DNA of 7,094 nt from Moraxellaceae bacterium (GCA_030684415.1 JAUXNL010000319.1:1-7094), one strand, 5' to 3'; positions 1 to 6,136 are shown, counted from the first letter of the stretch. Program-made: numbers and translations. The notes: generated from the sequence alone by a model not told the origin.

Positions 1-151
1 GCTCAAGATCCATGGAGTCGAGCACCTGAGCTTGCATTTCACGCATTTCCAGACCACCACAAAGCTGGATGAAGCGGTCGGCGAGCGTGGATTTGCCGTG
101 ATCAATATGGGCAATGATGGAGAAGTTGCGGATGTACTTGATGTCGGTCAC
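1..151 (-). CDS. lepA: Elongation factor 4 (LepA), N-terminal part only, GTG start
   Basis: This is the first 50 codons of LepA/EF4, a translational GTPase that acts on the ribosome and can back-translocate tRNAs; the rest lies beyond the left edge. The reading frame gives residues like those at the start of known LepA proteins: IRNFSIIAHIDHGKSTLADR (7-26), containing the G1/P-loop HIDHGKST (15-22), then CGGLEMREMQAQVLDSMDLE (31-50), which leads toward switch I. The start is GTG at 149-151. An in-frame TAG at 209-211 closes the frame upstream, and no ATG, GTG or TTG lies between, so this start is well fixed. There is no good Shine-Dalgarno just before it; an AGGAG-like stretch lies about 55 bases upstream, too far to serve. 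It follows mucD on the same strand, a common arrangement, but a hairpin separates the two. Identity is secure from the conserved N-terminus. Confidence 0.95.
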   Translation of the reverse strand, partial: MTDIKYIRNFSIIAHIDHGKSTLADRFIQLCGGLEMREMQAQVLDSMDLE

Positions 152-214
152 AGGGCTACCAGGGCTGAAGCGGTTTCGGACAGGAAAGACGGCCTTGAAG
201 GGCGACTCCTAAGG

Positions 215-226
215 GCGCGTATTCTA
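215..226 (-). promoter_or_regulatory. Possible -10 element for lepA
   Basis: Reading the minus strand, TAGAAT (226-221) matches the sigma-70 -10 consensus at five of six positions and lies about 70 bases before the lepA GTG. A TTGACC sits at 243-238, but the spacer is only 11 bases, so it is not a proper -35 partner. Because a hairpin after mucD may block read-through, lepA plausibly needs its own promoter here. The case is weak without the -35. Confidence 0.3.
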
Positions 227-258
227 CCTGAAAGCCCGGTCAACGGTGGAAAGAAGCG

Positions 259-287
259 ACAGAGCCAGCCGCCATGGCTGGCCCTGT
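259..287 (-). terminator. Hairpin between mucD and lepA, possible terminator or attenuator
   Basis: On the minus strand, ACAGGGCCAGCC pairs with GGCTGGCTCTGT around the loop ATGGC, a 12-bp stem with one G-U pair (263/283). It begins 18 bases after the mucD stop codon. The sequence just downstream is CGCTTCTTT, only moderately T-rich, so termination may be partial and some read-through into lepA is likely. Confidence 0.55.
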
Positions 288-304
288 GGACGGGTATGGC
301 CAAG

Positions 305-1714
305 TTACTTCCTCGACTTACCTGACGCGGCCTCCGAGGCATCCAGACGAAGCGGCAAAATGAGCGGCTGGCCACGTCGATTGACTGACATCGGCACCGC
401 TTTGCCAGCGGGCAATCCCTTGGCCACCTCGACAAACTGTTGGGAGGTATTCACGGCCTTACCGTTCAAGGCAACGATGACATCGCCAGCGCGCAAGCCA
501 GCATCCGCTCCGGCGCCCTCGCCCACCTGCAAGACGACAATCCCGCCCTCGATCTTGAGCTGGCTCTTTTCCTGAGCATTGATATCCCGAATGGAAATCC
601 CGAGACGGTTGATATCCGGCTTGGCGGCCGCTTTGGTTTTTGTTGCCGCCGCATCCTGATCTTCGGGCATCACCGCCACCTCGAAGGTCAGCGTACGCAC
701 TTTACCGTCCCGAATGACCGTCAGCGGGTACTTCTCACCCACACGGGAGCGGCCGATCATCTGGGGCAGATCCGAGGAAAGTCCGATTTCTCGATCGTTG
801 AAACGGGTAATCACATCCCCCTCTTTCAGACCCGCTTTGTCGGCGGGCGTATCCGGCATGACTTTGGCCACCAAAGCACCAGCAGGCTTTGGCAAACCAT
901 AAGCCTCCGCCAGATCTTTAGTGATGTCCTGTATCACCACGCCCAGATAGCCACGGGAAACATGGCCATCCTTCTTGAGCTGGGCCACTACATCCATGGC
1001 CACATCGATCGGAATCGCAAAGGACAAGCCCATAAAGCCACCGGAGCGGCTGTAAATCTGGGAGTTGATGCCCACAACCTCCCCTTTCATGTTGAGCAGC
1101 GGGCCGCCCGAATTGCCGGGATTGATCGCCACGTCGGTCTGGATGAAAGGCACGTAGGAGTCACTGGGCAAGGAGCGGGACTTTGCGCTCACTATCCCGG
1201 CCGTCACTGAATACTCAAAGCCGAAAGGAGAGCCGATCGCCATCACCCATTCACCGACCTTCAGTTTTTCCGGATCCCCGACTTTCAGAATGGGCAGGTC
1301 TTTACCATCAATCTTCAGCAAGGCCACATCAGAGCGTTCGTCCGTGCCGATCACTTCGGCATCCAGCTCACGCCGATCCGAGAGCCGCACGGTGACTTTG
1401 TCCGCGCCCTGAACCACATGGTTGTTGGTCAACACATAACCGTCAGCAGAAATGATGAAGCCGGAGCCGAACGACTGCCGATCGCGCGGAGTGGGCGCAT
1501 AGCCGAAGTCCTCACCAAAGAAGCGTCTGAAGATTTCCGGTACATCCTGCTGCCCGCCACGGCTACGCCCCTTGGCTGACGCGCTGATGTTGACGACGGC
1601 CTTGCCACCCTCTTCCGCCAAGGGCGTAAAGTCAGGCAACTGGGCATGAACCGGGGCAACCACAAACGCCGCCAGAAATGCGGCCGGCATGAGGAAATCG
1701 CGGATGAATCGCAT
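305..1714 (-). CDS. mucD: Periplasmic Do-type serine endoprotease (DegP/DegQ/MucD family)
   Basis: This 469-residue HtrA-family protease/chaperone should degrade or refold damaged envelope proteins in the periplasm. Residues 1-24 form a signal peptide: positive start MRFIR, hydrophobic core, likely cleavage after VHA. The trypsin-like domain follows with the triad His99 (TNNHVV), Asp129 (RSDVALL) and Ser202 in GNSGGP. Two PDZ domains span about 256-345 (binding loop YLGV, 256-259) and 370-457 (LGIS), joined by an Ala/Lys linker (353-365). Two PDZ domains and this length fit DegP/DegQ/MucD rather than single-PDZ DegS. The ATG at 1714 is preceded by AAGGAG at good spacing. In Pseudomonas, mucD closes the algU-mucABC operon and precedes lepA; here lepA follows but no algU or muc gene lies upstream. 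The symbol rests on this context; degP or degQ would be equally fair. The family assignment is secure. Confidence 0.95.
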   Translation of the reverse strand: MRFIRDFLMPAAFLAAFVVAPVHAQLPDFTPLAEEGGKAVVNISASAKGRSRGGQQDVPEIFRRFFGEDFGYAPTPRDRQSFGSGFIISADGYVLTNNHVVQGADKVTVRLSDRRELDAEVIGTDERSDVALLKIDGKDLPILKVGDPEKLKVGEWVMAIGSPFGFEYSVTAGIVSAKSRSLPSDSYVPFIQTDVAINPGNSGGPLLNMKGEVVGINSQIYSRSGGFMGLSFAIPIDVAMDVVAQLKKDGHVSRGYLGVVIQDITKDLAEAYGLPKPAGALVAKVMPDTPADKAGLKEGDVITRFNDREIGLSSDLPQMIGRSRVGEKYPLTVIRDGKVRTLTFEVAVMPEDQDAAATKTKAAAKPDINRLGISIRDINAQEKSQLKIEGGIVVLQVGEGAGADAGLRAGDVIVALNGKAVNTSQQFVEVAKGLPAGKAVPMSVNRRGQPLILPLRLDASEAASGKSRK

Positions 1715-1741
1715 GAAGTCACTCCTTGCAACTACAGGAAC

Positions 1742-1761
1742 CCCTGCCCCACATGGCAGGG
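1742..1761. repeat. Inverted repeat just upstream of mucD
   Basis: CCCTGCC (1742-1748) and GGCAGGG (1755-1761) form a perfect 7-bp stem with a 6-base loop. It lies between the possible mucD promoter and the mucD ribosome binding site, so it could be a hairpin at the 5' end of the mucD transcript. No function is visible. Confidence 0.4.
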
Positions 1762-1789
1762 ATAGAAGTCTTTGAAAGCCGGCAAGTTA
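1762..1789 (-). promoter_or_regulatory. Possible sigma-E-type promoter for mucD
   Basis: On the minus strand TAACTT (1789-1784) is followed after 17 bases by TCTAT (1766-1762). This resembles the extracytoplasmic sigma (AlgU/RpoE) pattern GAACTT, 16-17 bases, TCTGA: five of six matches in the -35 but only three of five in the -10. Placement, about 48 bases before the start codon, and the known sigma-E control of many degP/mucD genes support it. No better sigma-70 site was found here. It remains a pattern match on a short motif. Confidence 0.35.
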
Positions 1790-1868
1790 GCGAGTCCTCG
1801 CCGGTGCTGAAAAGTGAGGATTTGTAAGCCTGGCGATGCCACATAGCACTCTCATTGCATTTTCGTGA

Positions 1869-1888
1869 CTGGCCGGCCAGCGTATACT
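1869..1888 (+). promoter_or_regulatory. nadB upstream -10 element with adjacent 12-bp palindrome
   Basis: TATACT (1883-1888) is a good sigma-70 -10 match and lies 49 bases before the nadB ATG. No convincing -35 is seen at 16-18 bases; TTGCAT at 1855-1860 is 22 bases away. A perfect palindrome CTGGCCGGCCAG (1869-1880) fills the spacer position, where a bound protein would interfere with or help RNA polymerase. A weak -35 with an overlapping palindrome suggests a regulated promoter, but no known operator was recognised. Confidence 0.4.
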
Positions 1889-1897
1889 CGCGACCCT

Positions 1898-1914
1898 GCG
1901 GCCGCTCCGGCCGC
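1898..1914 (+). repeat. GC-rich hairpin in the nadB leader
   Basis: GCGGCCG (1898-1904) and CGGCCGC (1908-1914) form a 7-bp all-GC stem around a 3-base loop. It ends 23 bases before the nadB start, inside the expected 5' leader if the -10 at 1883 is real. It has no T-run, so it is not a typical terminator. Confidence 0.45.
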
Positions 1915-1937
1915 CATCGCCCGCCCCGTGAGCCTTC

Positions 1938-3518
1938 ATGTCTGATCACCTCCACGATGTACTCATCATCGGCAGCGGCGCTGCCGGCCTGACGCTGGCG
2001 TTGAAACTGGGTGCCTCTGTACGGGTGGCAGTGCTATCCAAGGCCACGCTGAGTGATGCCAGTACCTATTGGGCGCAGGGCGGCGTAGCGGCGGTTCTGG
2101 ACGAAACCGACTCCACTGACTCTCATGTCGCCGACACCTTGGTCGCCGGCGCAGGGCTATGTCATGAGGATGCGGTCAAGTTCACGGTCGAAAATGGCCC
2201 CGATGCCATTCGCTGGCTGATTGACCAAGGCGTGAGCTTTACGCTGGATGCCTCTGAACAACCGCACCTGACACGCGAAGGTGGACACTCTCACCGCCGC
2301 ATCATCCATGCAGCCGATGCTACCGGGCGAGCCATTTCCACTACGCTGGTCAGCCGTGTGCGCGAGTGTGCAAATGTCGAGCTCTTCGAGAACCGTGTCG
2401 CCGTTGATCTCATCACAACGCAAAAGGCGGGCCTGCCCGGCGGCAATCGTGTACTCGGTGCCTATGTCCTGAATAGTGAAACCGGTGAAGTTGAAGTCTT
2501 CCGCGCAAAGTTCGTGGCACTGGCCACGGGCGGCGCCAGCAAGGCTTATCTCTACACGACCAACCCTGACATCGCGACCGGTGACGGTATTGCCATGGCG
2601 TGGCGTGCTGGCTGCAGAGTGGCCAATCTGGAGTTCAACCAGTTCCACCCGACCTGCCTTTATCACCCGCAGGCGAAGGGGTTTCTGGTGACGGAAGCCA
2701 TGCGCGGTGAAGGCGCCTATTTGCGCCTGCCTGACGGCGAGCGCTTCATGCCACGTTTTGACGAACGCGCCGAGCTCGCGCCACGCGATATCGTTGCCCG
2801 CGCCATCGACTACGAAATGAAGCGCCTTGGTATCCGCTGCGTCTATCTCGACATCACACACAAGCCGGCAGACTTCATCACCAGCCATTTCCCCAACATC
2901 TATCAGCAGTGCCTGGAATACGGCATCGACATCACGAAAGAGCCCATCCCGGTCGTGCCGGCAGCCCATTTCACCTGCGGCGGCGTGATGGTGAACAAAA
3001 GCAGCCGCACCGACATTCCCAACCTGTATGCCATCGGTGAAACCTCCTTCACAGGCCTGCACGGCGCCAATCGCATGGCCTCAAACTCGCTGTTGGAGTG
3101 TTTCGTCTACGCGATGGCTGCCGCACGCGACATCCAGAAGAGCTTGGCTGTTACGGCTAGCCCGCCCGTCTGCTCGCCATGGGATGAATCACAAGTGCGT
3201 AACTCGGACGAAGATGTGGTCATCCTGCATAACTGGGAAGAGTTGCGTCGATTCATGTGGGATTACGTCGGCATTGTGCGAACCGACAAACGCCTGGCGC
3301 GCGCACTGCACCGCATCGAGTTGCTGCAGAACGAAATAAACGAGTATTACAGCAACTACCGCATATCGACCAACCTGATCGAATTGCGCAATCTGGTGCT
3401 TGTCGCCGAGCTGATCGTGCGTTCAGCACTGGCTCGCAAAGAGTCACGTGGCCTGCATTACACGCTGGATTACCCGGAAACCTCAAACACCATCCACGAC
3501 ACCATTCTCGAGCCTTGA
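1938..3518 (+). CDS. nadB: L-aspartate oxidase
   Basis: NadB is the cytoplasmic FAD enzyme that oxidises L-aspartate to iminoaspartate, the first step of de novo NAD synthesis before NadA; oxygen or fumarate accepts the electrons. The 526 residues match the family's usual length (about 540). The dinucleotide fold starts with GSGAAG (12-17), and further FAD contacts fit STYWAQGG (42-49) and ATGGASKAY (196-204). Residues equivalent to those lining the E. coli active site are present: His237 (QFHPT), Arg283 (PRDIVARA), His344 (AAHFTCGG) and Arg379 (GANRMASNS), all at a constant offset of 7 from the E. coli numbering. The helical C-terminal domain fills about 430-526. Where the related SdhA has the histidine bearing covalent FAD, this protein has Ser42, so FAD should be bound non-covalently. 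The ATG has only a weak Shine-Dalgarno (GTGAG). It is transcribed divergently from mucD. Confidence 0.97.
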   Translation: MSDHLHDVLIIGSGAAGLTLALKLGASVRVAVLSKATLSDASTYWAQGGVAAVLDETDSTDSHVADTLVAGAGLCHEDAVKFTVENGPDAIRWLIDQGVSFTLDASEQPHLTREGGHSHRRIIHAADATGRAISTTLVSRVRECANVELFENRVAVDLITTQKAGLPGGNRVLGAYVLNSETGEVEVFRAKFVALATGGASKAYLYTTNPDIATGDGIAMAWRAGCRVANLEFNQFHPTCLYHPQAKGFLVTEAMRGEGAYLRLPDGERFMPRFDERAELAPRDIVARAIDYEMKRLGIRCVYLDITHKPADFITSHFPNIYQQCLEYGIDITKEPIPVVPAAHFTCGGVMVNKSSRTDIPNLYAIGETSFTGLHGANRMASNSLLECFVYAMAAARDIQKSLAVTASPPVCSPWDESQVRNSDEDVVILHNWEELRRFMWDYVGIVRTDKRLARALHRIELLQNEINEYYSNYRISTNLIELRNLVLVAELIVRSALARKESRGLHYTLDYPETSNTIHDTILEP

Positions 3519-3590
3519 TCGTCACATGAGTGCAACGCCGCAACAGACGCATCAACCTCTATGCCATTTCGACTCATCATGGAATTGGCT

Positions 3591-3619
3591 TTGACACCCA
3601 TCTAGCGGCGCGGCTAAAT
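3591..3619 (+). promoter_or_regulatory. Possible promoter for the HerA-like ATPase gene
   Basis: A perfect -35 TTGACA (3591-3596) lies 17 bases before CTAAAT (3614-3619), a poor -10 with three of six matches. The site sits between nadB and the ATPase gene, about 60 bases before the latter's ATG. No terminator was found after nadB, so the downstream gene may also be read from the nadB promoter. Confidence 0.35.
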
Positions 3620-3677
3620 CACGACTGCCGCTCACACCCCCTCTCACGACTCCCCACATGGCACAGGACAGCCCCAA

Positions 3678-5165
3678 ATGAGCAACCCGCATATTTTCAT
3701 CGGCAAGGGCGATGAGCCCTGCTTCATCGATGGTCGCTATGCCAACCGCCATGGCTTGGTGGCTGGCGCCACTGGCACGGGAAAGACCGTTACCCTGCAG
3801 GGCTTGGCTGAGGGATTTTCCGATCTTGGCGTGCCGGTATTTCTGGCTGACATCAAGGGTGACTTGGCGGGCCTGTCCCAAGCGGGTACGGCAAACCCCA
3901 AGCTGGACGAGCGCGCCGCCAAACTCGGCATGAGCAGTTACCATCAGCAAGCCTACCCGGTGATGTTCTGGGATGTTTTTGGCACACAAGGCCATCCCGT
4001 TCGTGCCACCATTTCCGACATGGGGCCCGTCCTGCTGGCCCGTCTGATGGGGCTGAATGACGTTCAGGAAGGCGTACTGACACTGCTGTTCAAATATGCA
4101 GACGACAATGGTCTGCTACTACTCGACCTGAAAGATCTGCGCGCCTTGATCGCCTTTGCGGCCGACAACACGGCCGCACTCGGCAAGGAGTATGGCAATG
4201 TCAGCAAGCAAAGCCTTGGCATCCTCCAACGCGAATTACTGGAACTGGAGGCACAAGGCGCCGAGCACTTTTTTGGTGAGCCCGCGCTGCAACTGCAAGA
4301 CTTCATGCAAACCACTCTGGAGGGGCGCGGCATCATCAACGTGCTGGCCGCCGACAAGCTTTTCCTGCAACCCAAGCTCTATGCCACCTTCCTGCTCTGG
4401 CTGCTCGCCGAGCTATTCGAGAACCTGCCTGAACGCGGTGATGCCGATCTGCCACTTCTCGTCTTTTTCTTCGACGAAGCCCATTTGCTTTTCAACGATG
4501 CACCCAAGGGACTGATTGATAAGGTGGAGCAAGTTGTTCGCCTGATCCGCTCCAAAGGCGTCGGCATCTATTTTGTGACACAAAGCCCGCTTGATATCCC
4601 GGAGAAAGTGCTCGGGCAGCTCGGCAACCGGGTTCAGCACGCGCTCCGCGCCTTCACTCCCCGCGACCAAAAGGCTGTGCGTTCGGCCGCGGACACTTTC
4701 CGTGCGAAACCCGGTCTCGATGTCGCCACTGTCATTACCGAACTCGGGGTCGGTGAAGCGCTTGTCTCAACACTGGTGGAGGGAGGTGTACCCAGCCCAG
4801 TCGAGAAGGCCAAAATCCGGCCGCCTTCATCGCGCATGGGGACCATCACGCCCGAAGAGCGTACCAGTGTCATGCAACGCTCACCCTGCCGAGGGCGATA
4901 TGAGCAGATTGTGGATCGTGAGTCGGCCTATGAGCGACTGAGTGCACGCAGTGCAGAGCAGGCATCCGCGGCAGCGTTGGCAACCGAACAGGCCGCTGCC
5001 GAAAAAGCCGCAAAGGCAGCGGCAAAGCCGGCTGCACGCCAGCCCGACAGTGTCTGGGAAACAGCGGCCAAAAGCGCTGTGCGCGCCGCGAGCTCGGAAA
5101 TGGGCCGGAATATCGGACGACAGTTACTGCGCGGCCTGTTGGGTTCGCTGACGAAAAGCCGTTAA
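3678..5165 (+). CDS. HerA-like P-loop ATPase, DUF853/YjgR family
   Basis: This 495-residue cytoplasmic protein belongs to the DUF853 family, related to HerA/FtsK-type translocases; E. coli YjgR is the familiar member. Its substrate and cellular role are not established. Visible motifs are Walker A GATGTGKT (30-37) after the family's ANRHGLVAG, an acidic strand FLADIKGDL (55-63), Walker B FFFDEAHL (263-270, Asp266 and Glu267), a sensor-like FVTQSP (299-304), and a possible arginine finger in GNRVQHALRAF (Arg324). An Ala/Glu/Lys-rich, probably helical linker runs about 428-455, followed by a basic amphipathic tail GRNIGRQLLRGLLGSL (476-491). The ATG at 3678 has AGGA nine bases upstream, and the conserved family start follows within 25 residues. 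It lies 159 bp behind nadB on the same strand and ends in a hairpin. It is not the archaeal HerA partnered with NurA; no nuclease gene is adjacent. Confidence 0.9.
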   Translation: MSNPHIFIGKGDEPCFIDGRYANRHGLVAGATGTGKTVTLQGLAEGFSDLGVPVFLADIKGDLAGLSQAGTANPKLDERAAKLGMSSYHQQAYPVMFWDVFGTQGHPVRATISDMGPVLLARLMGLNDVQEGVLTLLFKYADDNGLLLLDLKDLRALIAFAADNTAALGKEYGNVSKQSLGILQRELLELEAQGAEHFFGEPALQLQDFMQTTLEGRGIINVLAADKLFLQPKLYATFLLWLLAELFENLPERGDADLPLLVFFFDEAHLLFNDAPKGLIDKVEQVVRLIRSKGVGIYFVTQSPLDIPEKVLGQLGNRVQHALRAFTPRDQKAVRSAADTFRAKPGLDVATVITELGVGEALVSTLVEGGVPSPVEKAKIRPPSSRMGTITPEERTSVMQRSPCRGRYEQIVDRESAYERLSARSAEQASAAALATEQAAAEKAAKAAAKPAARQPDSVWETAAKSAVRAASSEMGRNIGRQLLRGLLGSLTKSR

Positions 5166-5200
5166 CAGCTTGCTGAAAAATGCTTTTCAGCAAGCTGTTT
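5164..5200 (+). terminator. Strong hairpin terminator containing the ATPase stop codon
   Basis: Bases 5164-5179 pair perfectly with 5184-5199: a 16-bp stem with loop ATGC. The last two bases of the TAA stop codon (5163-5165) are part of the stem. The inner pairs are A/T and the outer arm ends in TTT before CCC, so the U-run is short. The symmetry (AAAA inside, TTTT inside) means it could act in both directions between the convergent genes. Confidence 0.7.
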
Positions 5201-5223
5201 CCCGACCAAGGAGGCTGGATCGC

Positions 5224-5251
5224 GAATCAATCACTCTTGAGTGATTGATTC
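5224..5251. terminator. Second perfect palindrome in the convergent intergenic zone
   Basis: GAATCAATCACTC (5224-5236) is the exact reverse complement of GAGTGATTGATTC (5239-5251), leaving only TT between, so a real hairpin would have 11-12 pairs and a small loop. It lies 24 bases past the first hairpin and about 200 bases beyond the ygfX stop codon. It lacks a T-run on either strand. It may end the sdhE-ygfX transcript or be a protein-binding palindrome. Confidence 0.45.
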
Positions 5252-5432
5252 AGCGTGGGGCCGTTAAAGGCAGGCTGAGCCACTTGAGTTCGTCGTCCAG
5301 CGAAAGTGCCGGGCGATGAGCCTCCCCAAGAACGTGCATCAGGACTGCCCTGCGGGCCGAAGGAATATACGAGTCACTAAAAAGACCACGGTAATTGACG
5401 GACTGCAATCTGTGCGCGGCCATCCACTGCAC
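5250..5432 (-). CDS. Doubtful small reading frame after ygfX
   Basis: This 60-codon frame starts at GTG 5432, with an ATG at 5423 three codons later, and lies 16 bases past the ygfX stop on the same strand. It reads VQWMAAHRLQSVNYRGLF and ends SLPLTAPR. I recognise no family, signal peptide or membrane segment. No Shine-Dalgarno stands at a proper distance before either start. The stop codon TGA overlaps the end of the palindrome at 5224-5251, as seen for real last genes. The composition (Leu, Arg, Ala, Ser rich) is also what chance frames give at this GC content. It may be a third gene of the sdhE operon, a decayed fragment, or no gene. Confidence 0.2.
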   Translation of the reverse strand: MQWMAAHRLQSVNYRGLFSDSYIPSARRAVLMHVLGEAHRPALSLDDELKWLSLPLTAPR

Positions 5433-5448
5433 GGCAACCCGTGTGCAA

Positions 5449-5910
5449 CTAACCTCGCAGCACTTTGCCAGGCGGAGGCCCTTTCAGCAGCCGAACCCTC
5501 ACGCGGCGAAAATCATCCGCCGGCAGACTGTCAGGAAACAAGACGATACGCTGCCGTCGCGGCAGCTCGCCGAGGCCCTCAGATCGGCTGAAATCCATGA
5601 CGACCAGATAACGCCATGCCATGGCACGCTCCAGCCGCATAGCGCCTGCACAGCCATCACGCCACTGCAGCCACCAGTCTCCAGCACGCTCCTGAAATGC
5701 AATGACGGATGACCCTGCTCGCCACAAACGCCGCTCTCGCATCGCCAGTAGGCACCACAACAGCAGAGCCAACATGAGTGCCGGAGCAGACAGTGTAGCG
5801 GTGCAGATGGCGAGCAAGGCCAGCAGATAAAGTACCAGCAGCAAAACCCTCTGCCATCGGGAAGGAATCAGTTCAGCGTGTGGCCGCCACACGCTCGCGG
5901 ATGAGGCCAA
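5449..5910 (-). CDS. ygfX: YgfX family inner-membrane protein (CptA-like)
   Basis: This small membrane protein is normally encoded with sdhE. E. coli YgfX (CptA) was described as a toxin affecting FtsZ and MreB with SdhE (CptB) as its partner, but later work on SdhE as a flavinylation factor makes that pairing debatable. The 153 residues begin with a short Trp-containing lead (VWRPHAEL, 7-14), then two hydrophobic helices at about 21-38 and 42-57 with little between, then basic MRERRLWR (57-64) and a soluble domain with WWLQWRDG (79-86), matching the family layout. The start taken is TTG at 5910, which has GGAG seven bases upstream; GTG at 5892 is an alternative without a better site. Either way the gene overlaps sdhE, by 38 or 20 bases, in another frame, implying translational coupling. 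Confidence 0.85.
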   Translation of the reverse strand: MASSASVWRPHAELIPSRWQRVLLLVLYLLALLAICTATLSAPALMLALLLWCLLAMRERRLWRAGSSVIAFQERAGDWWLQWRDGCAGAMRLERAMAWRYLVVMDFSRSEGLGELPRRQRIVLFPDSLPADDFRRVRVRLLKGPPPGKVLRG

Positions 5911-6136
5911 TCATTCGCTCCAGCTCGGTATCGGGGACAGGCTCATCGCCCATGAACCAATGGAACAGGTCCATGTCTTCGCAGGCAATCAACCGCTCGA
6001 AAAGCAGTTTGTCGCTCGCCGAAAGCTCCCGATAGTGTTCATCCATGAACGGATTCAGAAACACATCAAGCTCCTTCAGACCTCGCCGGCAATGCCACAC
6101 CAGACGGCGTTCGTGATCGGTCAGCTCATGTGTCAT
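5873..6136 (-). CDS. sdhE: Succinate dehydrogenase flavinylation factor SdhE
   Basis: SdhE (YgfY/CptB, DUF339) is a small cytoplasmic helical protein that helps attach FAD covalently to the flavoprotein subunits of succinate dehydrogenase and fumarate reductase. The 87 residues match the family length (88 in E. coli). The signature RGxxE is present as RGLKE (18-22), within the typical RRGLKELDVFL; other usual elements are the acidic helix end (ACEDMDLFHW, 51-60) and FMGDEPVPD. The start is ATG at 6136, with GAGG seven bases before it. An upstream in-frame ATG at 6199 would add 21 residues not found in the family and lacks a ribosome site. The gene overlaps ygfX downstream and diverges from ygfZ. 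Identity is strong. Confidence 0.95.
   Translation of the reverse strand: MTHELTDHERRLVWHCRRGLKELDVFLNPFMDEHYRELSASDKLLFERLIACEDMDLFHWFMGDEPVPDTELERMIGLIRERVAATR

Noticed and set aside
440..1210. 256-codon plus-strand frame inside mucD
   Set aside because: It lies opposite the protease domains, is rich in His, Gly and Arg as expected for an antisense shadow, and has no family features.
1928..1945. Five-codon GTG frame overlapping the nadB start (possible leader peptide)
   Set aside because: Too short and without a ribosome site; the GTG is better read as part of the weak nadB Shine-Dalgarno region.
2157..3062. 301-codon open frame on the minus strand inside nadB
   Set aside because: It is a mirror of the nadB frame in GC-rich DNA; its translation shows no recognisable family, while nadB is fully conserved across it.
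3526..3594. 22-codon ATG frame eight bases after nadB
   Set aside because: No ribosome binding site, no recognised product, and the length is expected by chance.
3604..3632. Inverted repeat AGCGGC/GCCGCT between nadB and the ATPase gene
   Set aside because: Only six pairs with a 17-base loop; too weak to call a terminator or operator.
5208..5214. Perfect Shine-Dalgarno AAGGAGG on the plus strand after the ATPase gene
   Set aside because: No start codon follows at a usable distance with an open frame; the frame from CTG 5215 stops within ten codons.
5873..6136. Reading sdhE-ygfX as a toxin-antitoxin module (cptB-cptA)
   Set aside because: The RGxxE motif and the ygfZ neighbourhood favour the flavinylation role; the toxin-antitoxin label rests on older E. 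coli work and nothing in this sequence supports it further.
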